A stretch of 64,000 nt of DNA, from assembly GCA_008921705.1 (NCBI GenBank), contig VFFE01009170.1:2605686-2669685 (forward strand), written 5' to 3'. The position numbers and the translations under genes are program-made. The notes beneath the pieces are model-generated. The model did no database searches. It saw nothing but the letters and a program-made list of their open reading frames with translations, and was not told where the DNA came from. This DNA is from Burhinus oedicnemus. Taxonomy: Eukaryota > Chordata > Aves > Charadriiformes > Burhinidae. Numbering within the stretch: the first letter of the stretch is position 1; each line of letters begins with the position of its first letter. This document shows positions 24,601 through 36,081 of this stretch, in pieces.

Positions 24601-27378
24601 AGCCCAGGTAGATGAATTCTGTAACTCTTCCCATGGTCATTGATGCATTCACTCCACTGTAGAAGGCCACTAGATTAGTCAGGCACAATTTGCCCTTGGT
24701 AAAGCCATGTTGGCCGTTCCTAATCACCTCCCTGTCTTCCGTATGCTTCAGCATAACTTCCATGAGGATTTCTTCCATGATTTTAGCAGGCATTGAGGTG
24801 AGGCTGGAGACGAGAGGGCAAGTTCTAGATTCCACAATAATGACTGTCTATATCAGAATCACTGGTGGGCTCTGCCTTGTAAATTATTTAGGAAATTGCT
24901 ATACCATTGATATTCTTAAGGAAGTCCTAATTTTTAGGACATTTAAGCCATTTGTGTTTAAAGACAAAAATCCTGTATTGATGGGATTTCTTTAGACAAG
25001 GAAATACAACTTTATTCTTGTTCTCTGAAGACAGTCTTCTGGAACCTTTTTCTCCCCCATCTGCCTTCTGTCAGAGTTGTAAGGAGGTCCTTCTAAAGAT
25101 ACAGTATCTGGCTTACTTTAAAAGGCTAATGTAATTACATTTTTAAAGCATTTCTTTTTTTGAAAAAACCCCACCTTTTTGTAGATGATAGGCTTACTTG
25201 AATGCAAAGCAAAAAAACCCAAGGAAATAACTTGCCAGGGAAACAGTTAAGCTCAGGGATGTGCGGGACTAGCAATGTTGCGGAGCATGGTTTATGCTCC
25301 AGCCTGCTACTCAAAAAAGTGTGGGGAATTCTGCCTGTTTTGTGCGAGGGAACTGAAGCTTGAGTGAGAATACTGCCAAAATATCTTTAGAGAAGCAGAA
25401 CTTAAACGGGACATAAAGTCTCCTGTTTTCACTAAGGTTCCTTCTGTGATAATGAGTATGGTGTTAATGAAAAAGAGCCTACGTATTTTTCAGACTTGGA
25501 AATTTGAATAGGTCACTACTAGCCAGAGGACAATAGAAAACCAGAGGCTGACTGTGGTTCATTGTCTTGGTGAGAAGCAGAAGAGCTCCTACCACTTTGG
25601 TTTCTTAGGAGGCTGGAAAAGGGGAGTGACAAATTATGTTTAATTATAGTACATATATGAATATTCAGGGAATAGGAAACTACAAGATGTGTAGCTTTTC
25701 TGGTACCAGAAATTGCTGCCAAGGCAAATAAAGGCTGTGAATTTATTTAGCAAGCTCTCTAAAGAAAGTCTGCAGAAGACTGAAGATGCTGCTGCCAGTG
25801 CCTTTATCCCGTTTTCTTTGTCTTACTAGGATACTCAGGTTATGAAATCTAGTTCCATTTTTATCCGAAAGAGGGGAGACAGGTTTTTGGGTTTGTACTT
25901 TCAAAGTTCACAGGAACACAAGAATAATCTCCTTTTTCTTTTTTTTTCCTTTGGTTTTGAAACGGCTTCTACAGATAATTCTGGAGAACGTGTTATAAGT
26001 CATCTGACTACAGCTAGACAGATACCTTAGTATCTTCATTTTGAATAAGTGTGCAGAACAGCAAAAACTCTTAGAAATGTCTTACTTGGATATGTTTTCC
26101 TTGAGAGCTTCTAGGGTGTGTCCCTGCTATTTCATTCTGTGTGATGGTAGACCACTGAATTAACTCTATACAACAATAGCGTATGTGATTGATTATGTAC
26201 ATTAGCTGAATTAAAAAATGACTAGCAAACATTTTTGAAAGCAATTTTTAAATGATTAATGTCTTTCAAGTTGGACATACTATTTCTGTGATTTTTAGGA
26301 AAATATTTTCTCAAGAATTTGGACTGAGTTTAATAGTTTTATCAAACTATTGCGGAAGTAAACAATAAAAAAGATTGGCAAAATAGCAAGTAATAATGGA
26401 GGTAGGAATGTTCGGGCTCTATGAAAATAAAATACTTATGGATACAGTTCACTCATCTAGGAACAAGATATTTCAGACCACATCTACAATGTGTGTATGT
26501 ATTTTGGTGGGGAAAAAACCCCAACATTCAAGTAAGAAAGTGGATACTCTCTAAATCTACTTGCTGAACCAGGAGGCGGATTTTCAGTGTAGGGATGCTC
26601 TCTTAAAGGGAAAACACGAGATGCCAAAGTGGTTGTTTGGTTTCTGTGCATTTTTTGTTTTGTTTTTTTAATTAGAAAAGAAAAGCATAATGAGAAGAAA
26701 ACAATTTCAATTTAAAAATACAGCACATGATGTAGCAATGATAGTTTGCCATGTAATAACAAGGAATTAAGGAGAAGCTATTAATTCCTCTATTTTCCAA
26801 GTCTTTGAATTAAGATTAGTGCTTCTGAAAGACACGATTAACTCATGATGCAAGAGTCCAGTGCTACATAAAAATATTAAAGGGCTTAAATAGGTGTGTA
26901 GCCTTAACACTAAATATACTTTAGAAGAAACCTGGAAAGCATGCTTCTAAGGCGCCTGTGAAAGGATTTAATCTTTATATTAAACCTAAAGGAAGAAACG
27001 TAATAAGAACCATTTCAAAATTACTTCAACCATTTCTGCTTTTGAGAAACAACTTGGACATATATCTAAGACCATTTATAAAGCAGCAGTGGCAGATTCA
27101 TTAAAGGAATGGAATATATATATGAGTATATTTAAGAGCACAGTAAACTGGGAAATACCATTAAGGAATGCTAACTGGTCTCTCTTTTTTTTTTTTTTTT
27201 TTCCCCCCTTTCTTTTCTCCTCTCCTCTAGTGACTTTTCCAATGGTGGAGATGGGATGTTGGCTACAAGTTCCAATGGATCTCAGTACAGTGGCTCCAGA
27301 GTTGAAACACCAGTTTCTTATGTTGGAGATGACGACGACGACGATGATGATTTTAATGAAAATGATGATGACGACTGA
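9656..27378 (+). CDS. TFDP1: Transcription factor DP-1 (E2F dimerisation partner 1), 5'-partial, nine coding exons
   Basis: DP-1 pairs with E2F proteins in the nucleus and binds promoters of S-phase genes. Coding exons read from the sequence: 9656-9762, 14772-14893, 16206-16371, 16566-16709, 19486-19554, 20931-21082, 21858-22024, 22613-22694, 27231-27378 (TGA at 27376-27378). All have AG/GT borders and phases that join without error, giving 385 residues equivalent to 27-411 (human DP-1 has 410). In order: N-terminal region (27-102), basic stretch then winged-helix DNA-binding domain (about 104-206) with the RRRVYD motif at 166-171, coiled-coil/dimerisation region starting [20 protein letters not shown], conserved C-terminal domain, and an Asp-rich tail. 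TFDP2 is excluded because it differs around [19 protein letters not shown] and at the C terminus, and because ATP4B is the neighbour. The initiator exon and the segment up to residue 26 were not found in positions 1-9655. Confidence 0.97.
9763..14771 (+). other. TFDP1: TFDP1 intron containing a CR1
   Basis: Bounded by the donor after residue 62 and the acceptor before residue 63. The only recognised content is the CR1 at 11913-12584 and a short (GT)(AT) microsatellite at about 11288-11309. No further exon is needed, because the flanking phases join directly. Confidence 0.8.
11913..12584 (+). mobile_element. CR1 LINE, 3' part of ORF2 plus tail
   Basis: The encoded C-terminal part of the CR1 ORF2 protein is clear: [20 protein letters not shown], then [20 protein letters not shown], then [20 protein letters not shown] and [20 protein letters not shown]. 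The frame shifts near 12165-12175, where a few codons are missing between the two parts. It ends in the CR1 signature 'caattctatgattct'. It is 5'-truncated, as usual for CR1, and inserted in the sense orientation relative to TFDP1. Confidence 0.95.
14894..16205 (+). other. TFDP1: TFDP1 intron
   Basis: Interval between the exon ending ...SSPWSAG and the exon starting the basic region. Nothing recognised inside apart from an A-run at about 15805-15822. Confidence 0.8.
16710..19485 (+). other. TFDP1: TFDP1 intron
   Basis: Interval between the DNA-binding-domain exon and the short VEKQRR exon. AT-rich; no repeat or exon recognised. Confidence 0.8.
19555..20930 (+). other. TFDP1: TFDP1 intron
   Basis: Interval between the VEKQRR exon and the exon starting [11 protein letters not shown]. 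No recognisable element. Confidence 0.8.
21083..22612 (+). other. TFDP1: Two short TFDP1 introns around the exon 21858-22024
   Basis: Introns 21083-21857 and 22025-22612 flank the 167-base exon that encodes [20 protein letters not shown] and ends at Ala-Leu-Glu-Pro-Tyr-Val-Thr. No repeats recognised in either. Confidence 0.8.
22695..27230 (+). other. TFDP1: Last TFDP1 intron, with a CR1 and a very long pyrimidine tract
   Basis: Holds the CR1 at 23470-24835; the rest is AT-rich sequence without recognised features. It ends in about 46 almost uninterrupted pyrimidines (from about 27182) directly before the CTCTAG acceptor. Confidence 0.8.
23470..24835 (-). mobile_element. CR1 LINE, reverse-transcriptase part to 3' end
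   Basis: The longest CR1 copy here, antisense to TFDP1. Translating the - strand gives reverse-transcriptase segments such as [20 protein letters not shown] and [12 protein letters not shown] (usually IYLDF.KAFDTV, so the first catalytic Asp is lost), then [16 protein letters not shown] and the C-terminal [20 protein letters not shown]. The 3' end lies at the low coordinate with 'gggttggaagggatcttcaaagatcatctagtcca'. Stops and frameshifts show it is dead. Confidence 0.93.
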
Positions 27379-28500
27379 TGCCCTTTGCTTGTAGACTATT
27401 TTTTGTTAAAATTCAGCAAGCTTCAGGAATAAATTGTTCTAGGGAGAAGTGTCTCAAATTACTTTGCCCCATCCCTCAAGGAGAATATTGGTAAGCAGTT
27501 CTGAGTTTAGAAATTGCACCTCTGATAAGCAAACAAGGATTGTTTTATGTAGGATATTTTTAAATGTGGTGTGGATGTGTGTTTTTGATACCAGTGTGTT
27601 AATGCAGAGCCTTTATTTACTCTTGTTTTAGGGGTTTTTGGTTTGTTGGTTGTTTTTTTGTTTGGTTGTTTTTTTGTTTTAGTTTTTTTTTTTTTTACTT
27701 GAAGGAAAATGGATTTTGCCCCAAATGTTCTTGCGGAGTTTGCTAAAGAAAATGTAGACACATCATTGAGAAATAAAATGCTATCCTTCTGTGGAAAATG
27801 AATACACTGAATGGCAATTTATTTGGAGTGTATTTTGATGATGCCACTTTTTGAGGGATAGTGAGCTAATGTAGTAGTGTTTTTTGTTAATCACGCAGTG
27901 TCCAAAGAACCAAACAAGAAAGATACGTCCTACTTTTTTACATGTTAAATTCCAGAAATGTTGTTGTGAACTTATTTTCCCTTAAATTATATCTAACGTT
28001 ATGATTCCATCAAGTTTATATACTTTTCACTGTATGTTGGGACATATGAATTACAAAGTTTTTGGCAAATGTTTACTGCCAGTTGGTGCAGCTATATAAA
28101 ATGTCTTGAAGGTTTGGAATGATTTATTGCTTATGGTAAAATTTGCCTGATTTCTTACAGGCAGACTTTGGAAACTTTTTATTATATAGTTGTTTACATA
28201 CTTATAAGTCTATCATATAAAGACATGTACTGAAACAAATGTTTGTATTTGTTTCATAAGCATCTTCCTGTAATCTATTATAAAGTTGAAATTAAATATA
28301 GAGAATGTTTTAAGTTTTTTAACTCAAAATTTGTCAATCATTTTTAATAGTTCATTTTTATAAAAGGAATTTCAGGGCAGGTGGTAGTCTTTTTAAATTT
28401 ATTCACAAACAATTAACTGCACAAATACTGTCAGCTGCCTATTCTAAGACAGTAGTCTTTTTATTGAAACACAAATAAACTTTTCTGTAATATTTTATGG
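27379..28500 (+). other. TFDP1: Probable TFDP1 3' untranslated region
   Basis: AT-rich sequence after the TFDP1 stop codon. AATAAA signals occur at 27428-27433, 27772-27777, 28474-28479 and 28559-28564. The pair near 28.5 kb would give a UTR of about 1.1-1.2 kb, similar to what I recall for the human transcript. The signal at 27428 is only 50 bases past the stop and is less likely. The interval includes a T/G-rich low-complexity run at about 27628-27698. The true end cannot be set without transcript data. Confidence 0.6.
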
Positions 28501-29770
28501 AATATAAAGAGACTATAATTGTTTGACTTGTTTAACCTTGGCACTGTTAGTTTTTATTAATAAAACGCGCATGGGCATTTTTAACAAGCTCTGTGGTTTT
28601 TCTAATTTTAGGGTTATTATAGAACTTTCACTTCCTCTCGTCACAAGACCTAGAATTAACTGTCTCAGGATACTGCATCTATGCTACAGAGAGCCCACAG
28701 TTTTTGCTTTGATTTAGTAATTTGTGCTTACAGCTCTTGGTACTTTATGATGCAAAAAGCAATATCTTACCATGTATGCTCTCTCTTTCATGTCTCCTTA
28801 TTTCAATCACGTTGCTCTTCAGCTTGTCAGGCCGATCTTAGTATTCCAATCCAGCTTCTTTGTTTAAAATCCCGCATTTACTGTCCTAACTTTTCATCCC
28901 ATATTCCTCAAGCCTGTCTTTCCGTCATACATTCCCGCGTCCTCAAAAGAGGTCTTCATGTACTTTCCATATACTTCCACCTGAAACCTTTTTGTTTGAT
29001 CACCTCCTCTGTTCTCACCAGAAAGCACAGGTTACTGAACTGCCTCAATCACTCTGCAGGCTGCTATCAGAGTCAGGATTTGTTGCTTCCACAAACTCCA
29101 GGGAGTCACTGCAAAGACAGCTTGCAATCTAATTACTACTTTGTGGTAAGGGCTCCTGGATGCACTTAAACCCTGTGGTAAATGTGAAGTGTTACGTGGG
29201 GTTTTTTTCTCTGAGGGATTATACCTTGGCAAATCTTCTGTGGTAAGGGGATGCGAGTGCTTACTACAGAGCAGTTGGCACACAGTGAACGTTTTCTACT
29301 TGTATCCAACTTGTTGTAATACAAGTGAACCAAGCAAATTACTTAATTTTATGGGCCTGGGAAAATCATTGGGGGTGGGGGGGGAACTGAATGCTTTGCT
29401 TATTACTGAATATGTCATTCTTTGCAGCGCTAATGCTAGAAGCAGGGTTCTTGTTGCAGTTGAGTCAGCTGATTCAAATTATCTTTGCTGTTGGATGGCA
29501 GTTTTATCTGCAAAGTCCAACAATAGTTATCAAGGAACTTTGGACAATCCAAGGGGATTATGCCAGTTTTTCCTTATGTTTTAGATCTCCAGTGTATGAT
29601 CCAAGATTTACCTGCAAAGAGTGAGTACAGGGATGTGAGGTAAGGAAGACTGAAAGCATCTGACAGTTTCCTTTTGATTCTTACCAGTGGAATAGACCCC
29701 AGATGAGACAAGGTGAAGGTGAGAGTGAAAGTGTGGCAAAACATACATTTCAAAAGATGTTACTTTATTA

Positions 29771-30375
29771 TAGAATCGTCTAGGTTGGAAGGGACCTTTA
29801 AGATCATTGAGTCCAACCATTAACCTAACACTGCCAAGTCCACCACTAAACCATGTTCCTAAGCACCACGTCTACCCATCTTAAATACATCCAGGGATGG
29901 TGACAACCACTTCCCTGGGCAGCCTGTTCCAATGTTTGATAGCCCTTTCAGTGAAGAAATTTTTCCTAATATCCAATCTAAACCTCCCCTGGCGCAACTT
30001 GAGGCTGTTTCCTCTCATCCTATTGCCTGTTACTTGGGAGAAGAGATGGACCCCCACCTCATTACAGCCTCCTTTCAGGTAGTTGTAGAGAACAATAAGG
30101 TCTCCCTTCAGCCTTCTTTTCTCCAGGCTAAACAACCCCAGTTCCCTCAGCTGCTCCTCATAAGACTTGTTGTCTAGACCCTTCACCAGCTTTGTTGCCC
30201 TTCTCTGGACATGCTTCAGCACCTCAATGTCTGTCTTGTAGTGAGGGGCCCAAAACTGAACACAGTGTTTAAAATGCGGCCTCACCAGTGCTGAGTACAG
30301 TGGGACAATCACTTCCCTCATCCTGCTTGCCACGCTATTCCTGATACAGGCCAGGATGCTGTTGGCCTTCTTGGC
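29771..30375 (-). mobile_element. CR1 LINE, 3' part of ORF2 plus tail
   Basis: The - strand encodes a nearly continuous CR1 C-terminal frame: [80 protein letters not shown]. The 3' end at the low coordinate reads 'tagaatcgtctaggttggaagggacctttaagatcat'. About 150 codons are open, so this copy is not very old. Confidence 0.95.
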
Positions 30376-30467
30376 TTCCTTTTGGTTGCTGATGAGTCTC
30401 TGAAACAGAATTTGAGAGTTTAAACAAGCAGCATTGGAGTGTTTTGGGGGAATTAATCTATATTATA

Positions 30468-30527
30468 TTTGCGGTTGGACTCGAGGATCTTAAAGGTCTT
30501 TTCCAACCTAAATAATTCTATGATTCT
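30468..30527 (+). mobile_element. CR1 LINE, 3' terminal fragment
   Basis: Only the last ~60 bases of a CR1 are present: 'ggttggactcgaggatcttaaaggtcttttccaacc' followed by 'aattctatgattctgtg'. It points opposite to the larger CR1 ending ~90 bases to its left. Confidence 0.8.
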
Positions 30528-30639
30528 GTGTTACCTTTGTTTCAGGAGAGCTTTCTAGTAAAGGCAACAATCAATAACAAGAGAAGGTCTATTGAGTTTT
30601 TAATTACTTGCTAGATTTCAGGCAGTTACCTGGTCGTAC

Positions 30640-31200
30640 TTTTTAGGTGAAGGAGGAGAGGAAGAAAAAGAAAGGGAAAAGAGACCAATGGGGAGGAAGG
30701 ACATGGAAATGAGGAAAGGAGACTTAAAGAAGTAGTGGGAGGAGGAAACCAGAAAAGAAAGAACAGATTGAAATTTAGGGTCTCTACAGAGAATGAGGTG
30801 TAAGTTGGAAAGAAGTAATAAGAAAACAAGAGAAGGCTAGTCAAAGACTACAAAAAGACTACTAGTAGAAACTTCATTTAAAAAAAAAAGGCAGAGAAAT
30901 GGATAGAACACAGGTAATAATGTCAGGCTTGGCATGAAAAGAACTGCAAAGTGGGAGATAACTTTAAACTATATGGTTCTGATCTCTGAAAAGGGTGGTA
31001 CCATGTGTGCAGGTTAAAAAGGAAGATAAAAAGCAGGAACAGACTGTAAGAGGAAATCATGGACAGGAAATTGTTGAGGAAATCTGTGGAAGAAGAAAAT
31101 CCTGTAAGGAGACAGAAACTAGAATTCAGCTTAAGAAAGATTAAATGATGGTGAAGGTAATGAGAATGGTAATAAGGGCTCATTTGGGGGAAAAACGAGA
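30640..31200 (+). repeat. Purine-rich tract
   Basis: The + strand is strongly enriched in A and G, with long stretches such as 'gaaggaggagaggaagaaaaagaaagggaaaagag' near 30650 and more A/G-rich segments to about 31200. No coding frame or repeat family recognised. Confidence 0.6.
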
Positions 31201-32099
31201 CAGAGAAGAGATATACTGTTACTCCTTTAATTTGTCAGCACTTTTTTGTGATCTGAAGAAGAGGAGGGAACAGTGTGCATCTTGTACTGTTTTTCTAAAG
31301 TGATACTGAGCTTTGAAAGACTGTCTCTCTATTTTGACATGTATAGCAAGTTAAGAAGGATTTCTTGAATTCTTTGTTTCAAAAGTAAACTGTTTTGCTT
31401 TTCCTGTAAGAATTTGCTTGTCTTAACTAAAGAAAAGCAGTTATGACTTTGGAAACTTTTTTTTTAATCTTCCTTCAACAAAAGGCAACTATTGCAGAGA
31501 AGAAGAAAATAAGTGGGGCTGATGGGGTACCGTCCCTTGAAGATGACTATTTATTAAATTGTTCATGGAAGGAGGTAACCATCACAAGATAAATCTCTTC
31601 ATTTCTTTATCACTGAATACACGGGTTGTGGAATCTTCACATTAATGGGAAACCTGAAAATCGGATGATGCTTTAATTCAAAAAGGGTGAAAGGAAAAAA
31701 AAAAAAGCTTTGATGTAATAATAGTGAGATAATCGTCAGTAGAAAGGAGAGTATATACACCATTTTTCCCAGATAGTTAATTGTTTTCTGTAGGGATTTC
31801 CTTTCTCTTGTCTGCTTATGAGAAGAGTAGTAGGCTATGTATCTTAACTACTACATTGAGTTAACAACTTTCAGCCCTTCTCAGATCTGTCTGCTTCCAG
31901 AAAGATGCAAATATTATTACACACGCTTTATTGTTAAAGCCTTGCTTTACCTCAATTGTCATTCATTTATCAGGAAAAGCAAAGAGAAGCCAGCACAGTA
32001 AGAGCAGCAACCTTTAATGTCATTGTTTTCTAAATCTGAGGTATAAGATTTTTCCAAGGTTTTTCCTGGTCTCTGATTCCTCCTTGAGCTTCCATGGAT

Positions 32100-32520
32100 T
32101 CTGGAGGGTTACCAAGATGCTCAGGGGCCGGAGCAGTTGCTATATGAGGAGAGGCTGAGGCAGAGGGCTTGTTCAGCCTGAAAAAGAGGTGGCCTCAAGA
32201 GACCTAATGGTAGCCTTCCAGTACTGCAAGGTTATTGCAAAGATGGAGTCAGTCCACAGTGATGCATGGTGGGAGGATGAGAGGCAACACACACAAGCTG
32301 AAACAAGAGTGTTTCCAGCTTGGGTTAAGTAAGAACTTAGGATGGTCAAGCTGTGGAACAGATTGCGCAAAGAGGTTGTGCTGACTCCATCCTTAGGGTT
32401 TTCAAGACCAGACAGGATAAAAGCCCTGAGCAATGTAGCGTTTGACCGGACGGCTGACAATGCTTTGAGCAGGGATTGGACTGGAGAGGACCTGAGGTGC
32501 CTTTCAGCCTGAATTACCAC
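32100..32520 (+). mobile_element. Old CR1 LINE fragment (diverged subfamily)
   Basis: Worn CR1 pattern: 'agatgctcaggggccggagcagttgctatatgaggagaggctgagg', 'ttgttcagcctgaaaaagaggtggc', 'agccttccagtactgcaagg', 'aagctgtggaacagattgcgcaaagaggttgtgctgactccatcc' and 'ttgagcagggattggactggagaggacctgaggtgcctt'. No open frame remains. Confidence 0.8.
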
Positions 32521-34117
32521 ATGGATCGTATAAGTGGGAAAGAAAACATGTTAGAAAACACTATTTATCAGTATTGTGAACAGACTAACAAGTGGGTCAT
32601 CTGCTTTGCCTGCATGCCGAAGACTCAGCAGAAGAAGAATGGAAGCTCAGCTTATATTCAGAAGGTGTCAAAAGTTGCCAAACTCCTGTGATGGAAAAGA
32701 TAGTTAGATGAGTGGGTAGAAGTGAAGACTCTTCCTTTAAGATGAGATTTCTGGGAAGCAGAAATACAGCTGATGCTGAGAGTGCAATGAAGAAGGGCAA
32801 CAACCGACATGCACGGGCATTTCCCACTTCCAACATTTGGTTACACTGGTAATTCTCATCTGGCATGATGATGGTTGTCACCTAGCTGCATCTGCCTCTC
32901 ACTCAATTGGAGAGCTGTTGTCTGCAGAGAGATATTCAAAGTACGTCAATGCTAAGAAGTGAAACATTAACCAGAAAAAATCATGATTATTGATTCACAG
33001 CTTTGCTGTGATAAAGGCAGAATGTCCTGATGTAGCAGAGAATAAAGAAGAGAGACTGGTGTTCATTGAAAATCAGCCATGTAATATCCTTACAAGTGCT
33101 TTTCTTCATTCTGCTATGGCCTCTTGTTTGTTAAATTTGTGGAAGAAGAAAAGTTGAAAAAGTTGAACAGCTGAAATCCAAATTTGTGCTCAAAGATTTG
33201 ATCTTTTTTTAACGTGTCACTGTGTACACATCATGGTACATTTTTGTAAATATTGGAATGATAGCAGCCCTAACCTATTAGGTGGGCTGGTCAGAGCAGA
33301 ATGGAAAGTTTCTGCGTTGTAGCACATTAAGACAGCAGACTTCAGGCAAGGTTCGTGTTCTTTTATCACGCAAACTTGAGAGAATTCGTTAAAAATAAAG
33401 CAAAACATTAAGCACATACTTGAAGCTTGACTCTCTTAAAACAGGCAACCCAGGTAATTTGTGCTACCTAGAATGGATCTCTGCATTTCTGATGCTGATT
33501 TTTAACGAACCTTGGAATAACGTACAAGTTCTTGCAAACTAAAATAATGCTAGAGTGGCAGTTTTCAAAGTGATGTGAGGAAGTCCTGTCCAAATGTGGT
33601 CTAGACAGCCTGAGATCAGCCCTGAACCTCATATTAGAAAAACTGTTGAAGGAAACAGCCAAAAGAAAATTAAAAGCTTGGAAGGTTAATTATTAATGAC
33701 AAAGTACAGAATAGGTTTTATCAAATTAATAGGGGAAGAGATTGCAACTTTTTAGCTGATTAAGGAAACGATGGATATGTTTCAGCATCTCTAAGCCTTT
33801 TACATTGCATTCTGATTTTAAATACGTATTTTACAATATCAACAGATTGTATGTTAAAGGGTTATGAACTGTTTACTGCTGAATCAAAAATGGGGGTTTT
33901 TGTGGCATTATCACTGACTGAATAGCTGCATCAAGTAAGATTGTACTTCTATTTAACCTTTTCTTCACTAACCCAGTAGAAAATTAAAGAATATTTTTAA
34001 GTGATACTGGATAGAAAAGAAGTAAACAATGAAAAGGACAGATTAATGTGGATTGCTTGGTAAGCATGGCATGTCCAAAAAATGTTACGGTTAAACTACA
34101 CAACTTTTGAACAAAAA

Positions 34118-34195
34118 ATTGGCCCATGGCGGGGGGGGTGGAATTAGATGGTCTTTAAGGTCCTTTCCAACTCTAGCCGTTCTATGATTCTATGA
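34118..34195 (+). mobile_element. CR1 LINE, 3' terminal fragment
   Basis: 'cccatggcggggggggtggaattagatggtctttaaggtcctttccaac' followed by 'ccgttctatgattctatgat' is the CR1 tail with its terminal octamer repeat. Extremely 5'-truncated. Confidence 0.88.
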
Positions 34196-35784
34196 TAAAT
34201 CAAGCTACGCTTATAGGACGTAAGACTATATGCCAAAAATGTATGATCCTGAAAATGATCTGGGTGTCAAGGTGGACAAGAACTGCATATGTCTCCTACA
34301 CTGTGTTTTAAGGAACTAGCTAATCTGATTTTGGATGTATAGGTAAAACTAACAGTGGATTGGAAAGTGGTGTTACATCCAAATACATACAGTGAGACCA
34401 ATAGTGAGCAGCTATGTATTTGTCAGTATCATCACTTAAAAAGGGTATTGGGAAAATTGGGAAAGACTCTGAAAAAAGCCCGTTCCTCAGTTATTTGATA
34501 CCTAAGGTCAATATCTTTTAGTAAAAGATTTAAGGAACTCTATTTTGGTTTATTAAAAAAAAAGCCAACAGAGAAATTACTGGATTTATGTCAGGTCACA
34601 CAAAAAGACACCATTTTAACAGGCTTATCAATATCGGAAAGGTGACACAAGATTTAAGGACTGGAACTTGAAATCAGAATAATTAGAATTAGTTATCTAG
34701 TTGATAAAGATGGTAATAAACCTCTGGAACATATTTTGTTTGGAATTATAGAATTCCCATATTCGTACCAGGACTACACATAAATAAATGCATTAATGAT
34801 GAAGGGTGTTACCCCAAGGGTCTCTCCAGAATTCAGTTCTTTCTCATTTTAGACTGAGTGAGAGAGATGTAGTGGGATCCTAAAAAGGGATTTTTCAGCC
34901 CAATTTCTGCTCTTAACATAATGAGAAGTGCCACGCATCCATTGTTATCACTCTGGTATCAAGAAAAAGAAATTGAAAGAGAAGAAAAGTGACCAGTCTT
35001 TGTACCCAGTGAGAGAGTTTGTCAAGTTAAATTGAGGAAAAGAAAAGGACACCTGTTCTTTCGTGCACATTTCTATTCTGTGTTAAACGAGATAATCTTG
35101 TTTGAGCTTGAACTTTTGTATCTGAAAGAAAGGAAGCTTGTGAAGGGAGTGTATGTGCAAAGCATAAAATGTTTCCTGCAAGCCTTATTGATGCAGCTGT
35201 TATTCTACATCCAATTACTGAAAGTAGCACATGGTTAGACAGATTTATTTGCTGCAGAATCAATCTCTGCCTGACTTTTATTACAGGTAAGAGATTAAAA
35301 CCGGTTATATGAAATGATGAGAGGAATTCCCAAGTGCGATAGCAATGACATCATGTGAGACCATTAAGCAAAGACTTGATTATTAATATATAGTACTTAG
35401 CAATTCTGAAATGTAGAGGGCAAACATTGTGAACTTGCTGTAGTCTCATAGTCATAGCACAAAAAACCCTTTAAGCATCAAGGAGCTTGTCATCAATGTT
35501 TTTCTGCACTCTTAATTTTTCTTCATCCTTTTTAATAACAGACATTAGGACTTTACTCTTCTATTACTGGTTTTACCAGTCATATGAATATTCATAGGAA
35601 TAGATGGAGGTGTAGGGAGGAAGATACATCTCAAAGCAACTGCTGTGTTCGTGTTCCTGTTGTGTCTGCACTGATCTTCAGCATGGAATTATTTCGTAAT
35701 ACTGCGACGGCACAGCCCAACACTATGTACAAGCATTTCATGTAGTGAGCAACGTAACCATCAAAGCAGCAAAGACATATATGT

Positions 35785-35964
35785 TGTCCTGGTTTGAGGT
35801 AAAGCAGGACCAATTTTGTTCGGTAACTTTGCTTGTTAGCTGGGCCTCTTCTAACTGCTGAAATTAACAGCATGTTGTGCAGGAAACCGTTCGTTCTCAG
35901 AGTGATAAGACCCATGTTTATGGCTGATGCCAAGGAACGGTATGCAGAGAGGCTCTGGCTTATA
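35785..35964 (+). mobile_element. Endogenous retrovirus LTR start, cut by assembly gap
   Basis: Begins TGTCCTGGTTTGAGG and continues with 'gctgggcctcttctaactgctgaaattaacagcatgttgtgcagg' and 'ccaaggaacggtatgcagagaggctctgg', which I recognise as an LTR type repeated in bird genomes. It stops at the run of N. The far side resumes in an A-rich sequence with no visible LTR end, so the remaining LTR, and any internal provirus, is missing from the assembly or was deleted. Orientation is inferred from the TG start. Confidence 0.7.
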
Positions 35965-35984
35965 NNNNNNNNNNNNNNNNNNNN
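35965..35984. other. Assembly gap (20 N)
   Basis: Twenty consecutive N. The size is probably nominal, so the true missing length is unknown. It lies about 100 bases beyond the inferred ATP4B poly(A) signal. Confidence 1.
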
Positions 35985-36081
35985 AAAACAAAACCAAAAA
36001 AACAACAACCAAAAAACTCTAATAGTTAAATGAACACAGTTCTCCTGGATGTAACTGGATGTTACAGTCTTACTGGTCATT

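Larger units (their letters stand above)
28570..36081. other. Convergent intergenic region between TFDP1 and ATP4B
   Basis: About 7.5 kb between the inferred 3' ends of the two genes. Recognised contents are four CR1 pieces (29771-30375, 30468-30527, 32100-32520, 34118-34195), a purine-rich tract at about 30640-31200, an LTR start at 35785 and the assembly gap at 35965. A 162-codon open frame at 28681-29169 has no recognisable domain and is not called. Confidence 0.7.

Noticed and set aside
9656..27378. Calling the + strand gene TFDP2
   Set aside because: The N-terminal and C-terminal segments match DP-1 ([32 protein letters not shown]), and ATP4B is the neighbour, as for TFDP1 in human.
28681..29169. 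162-codon + strand open frame
   Set aside because: No domain, no splice context, composition like its surroundings; it lies just past the TFDP1 poly(A) signals.
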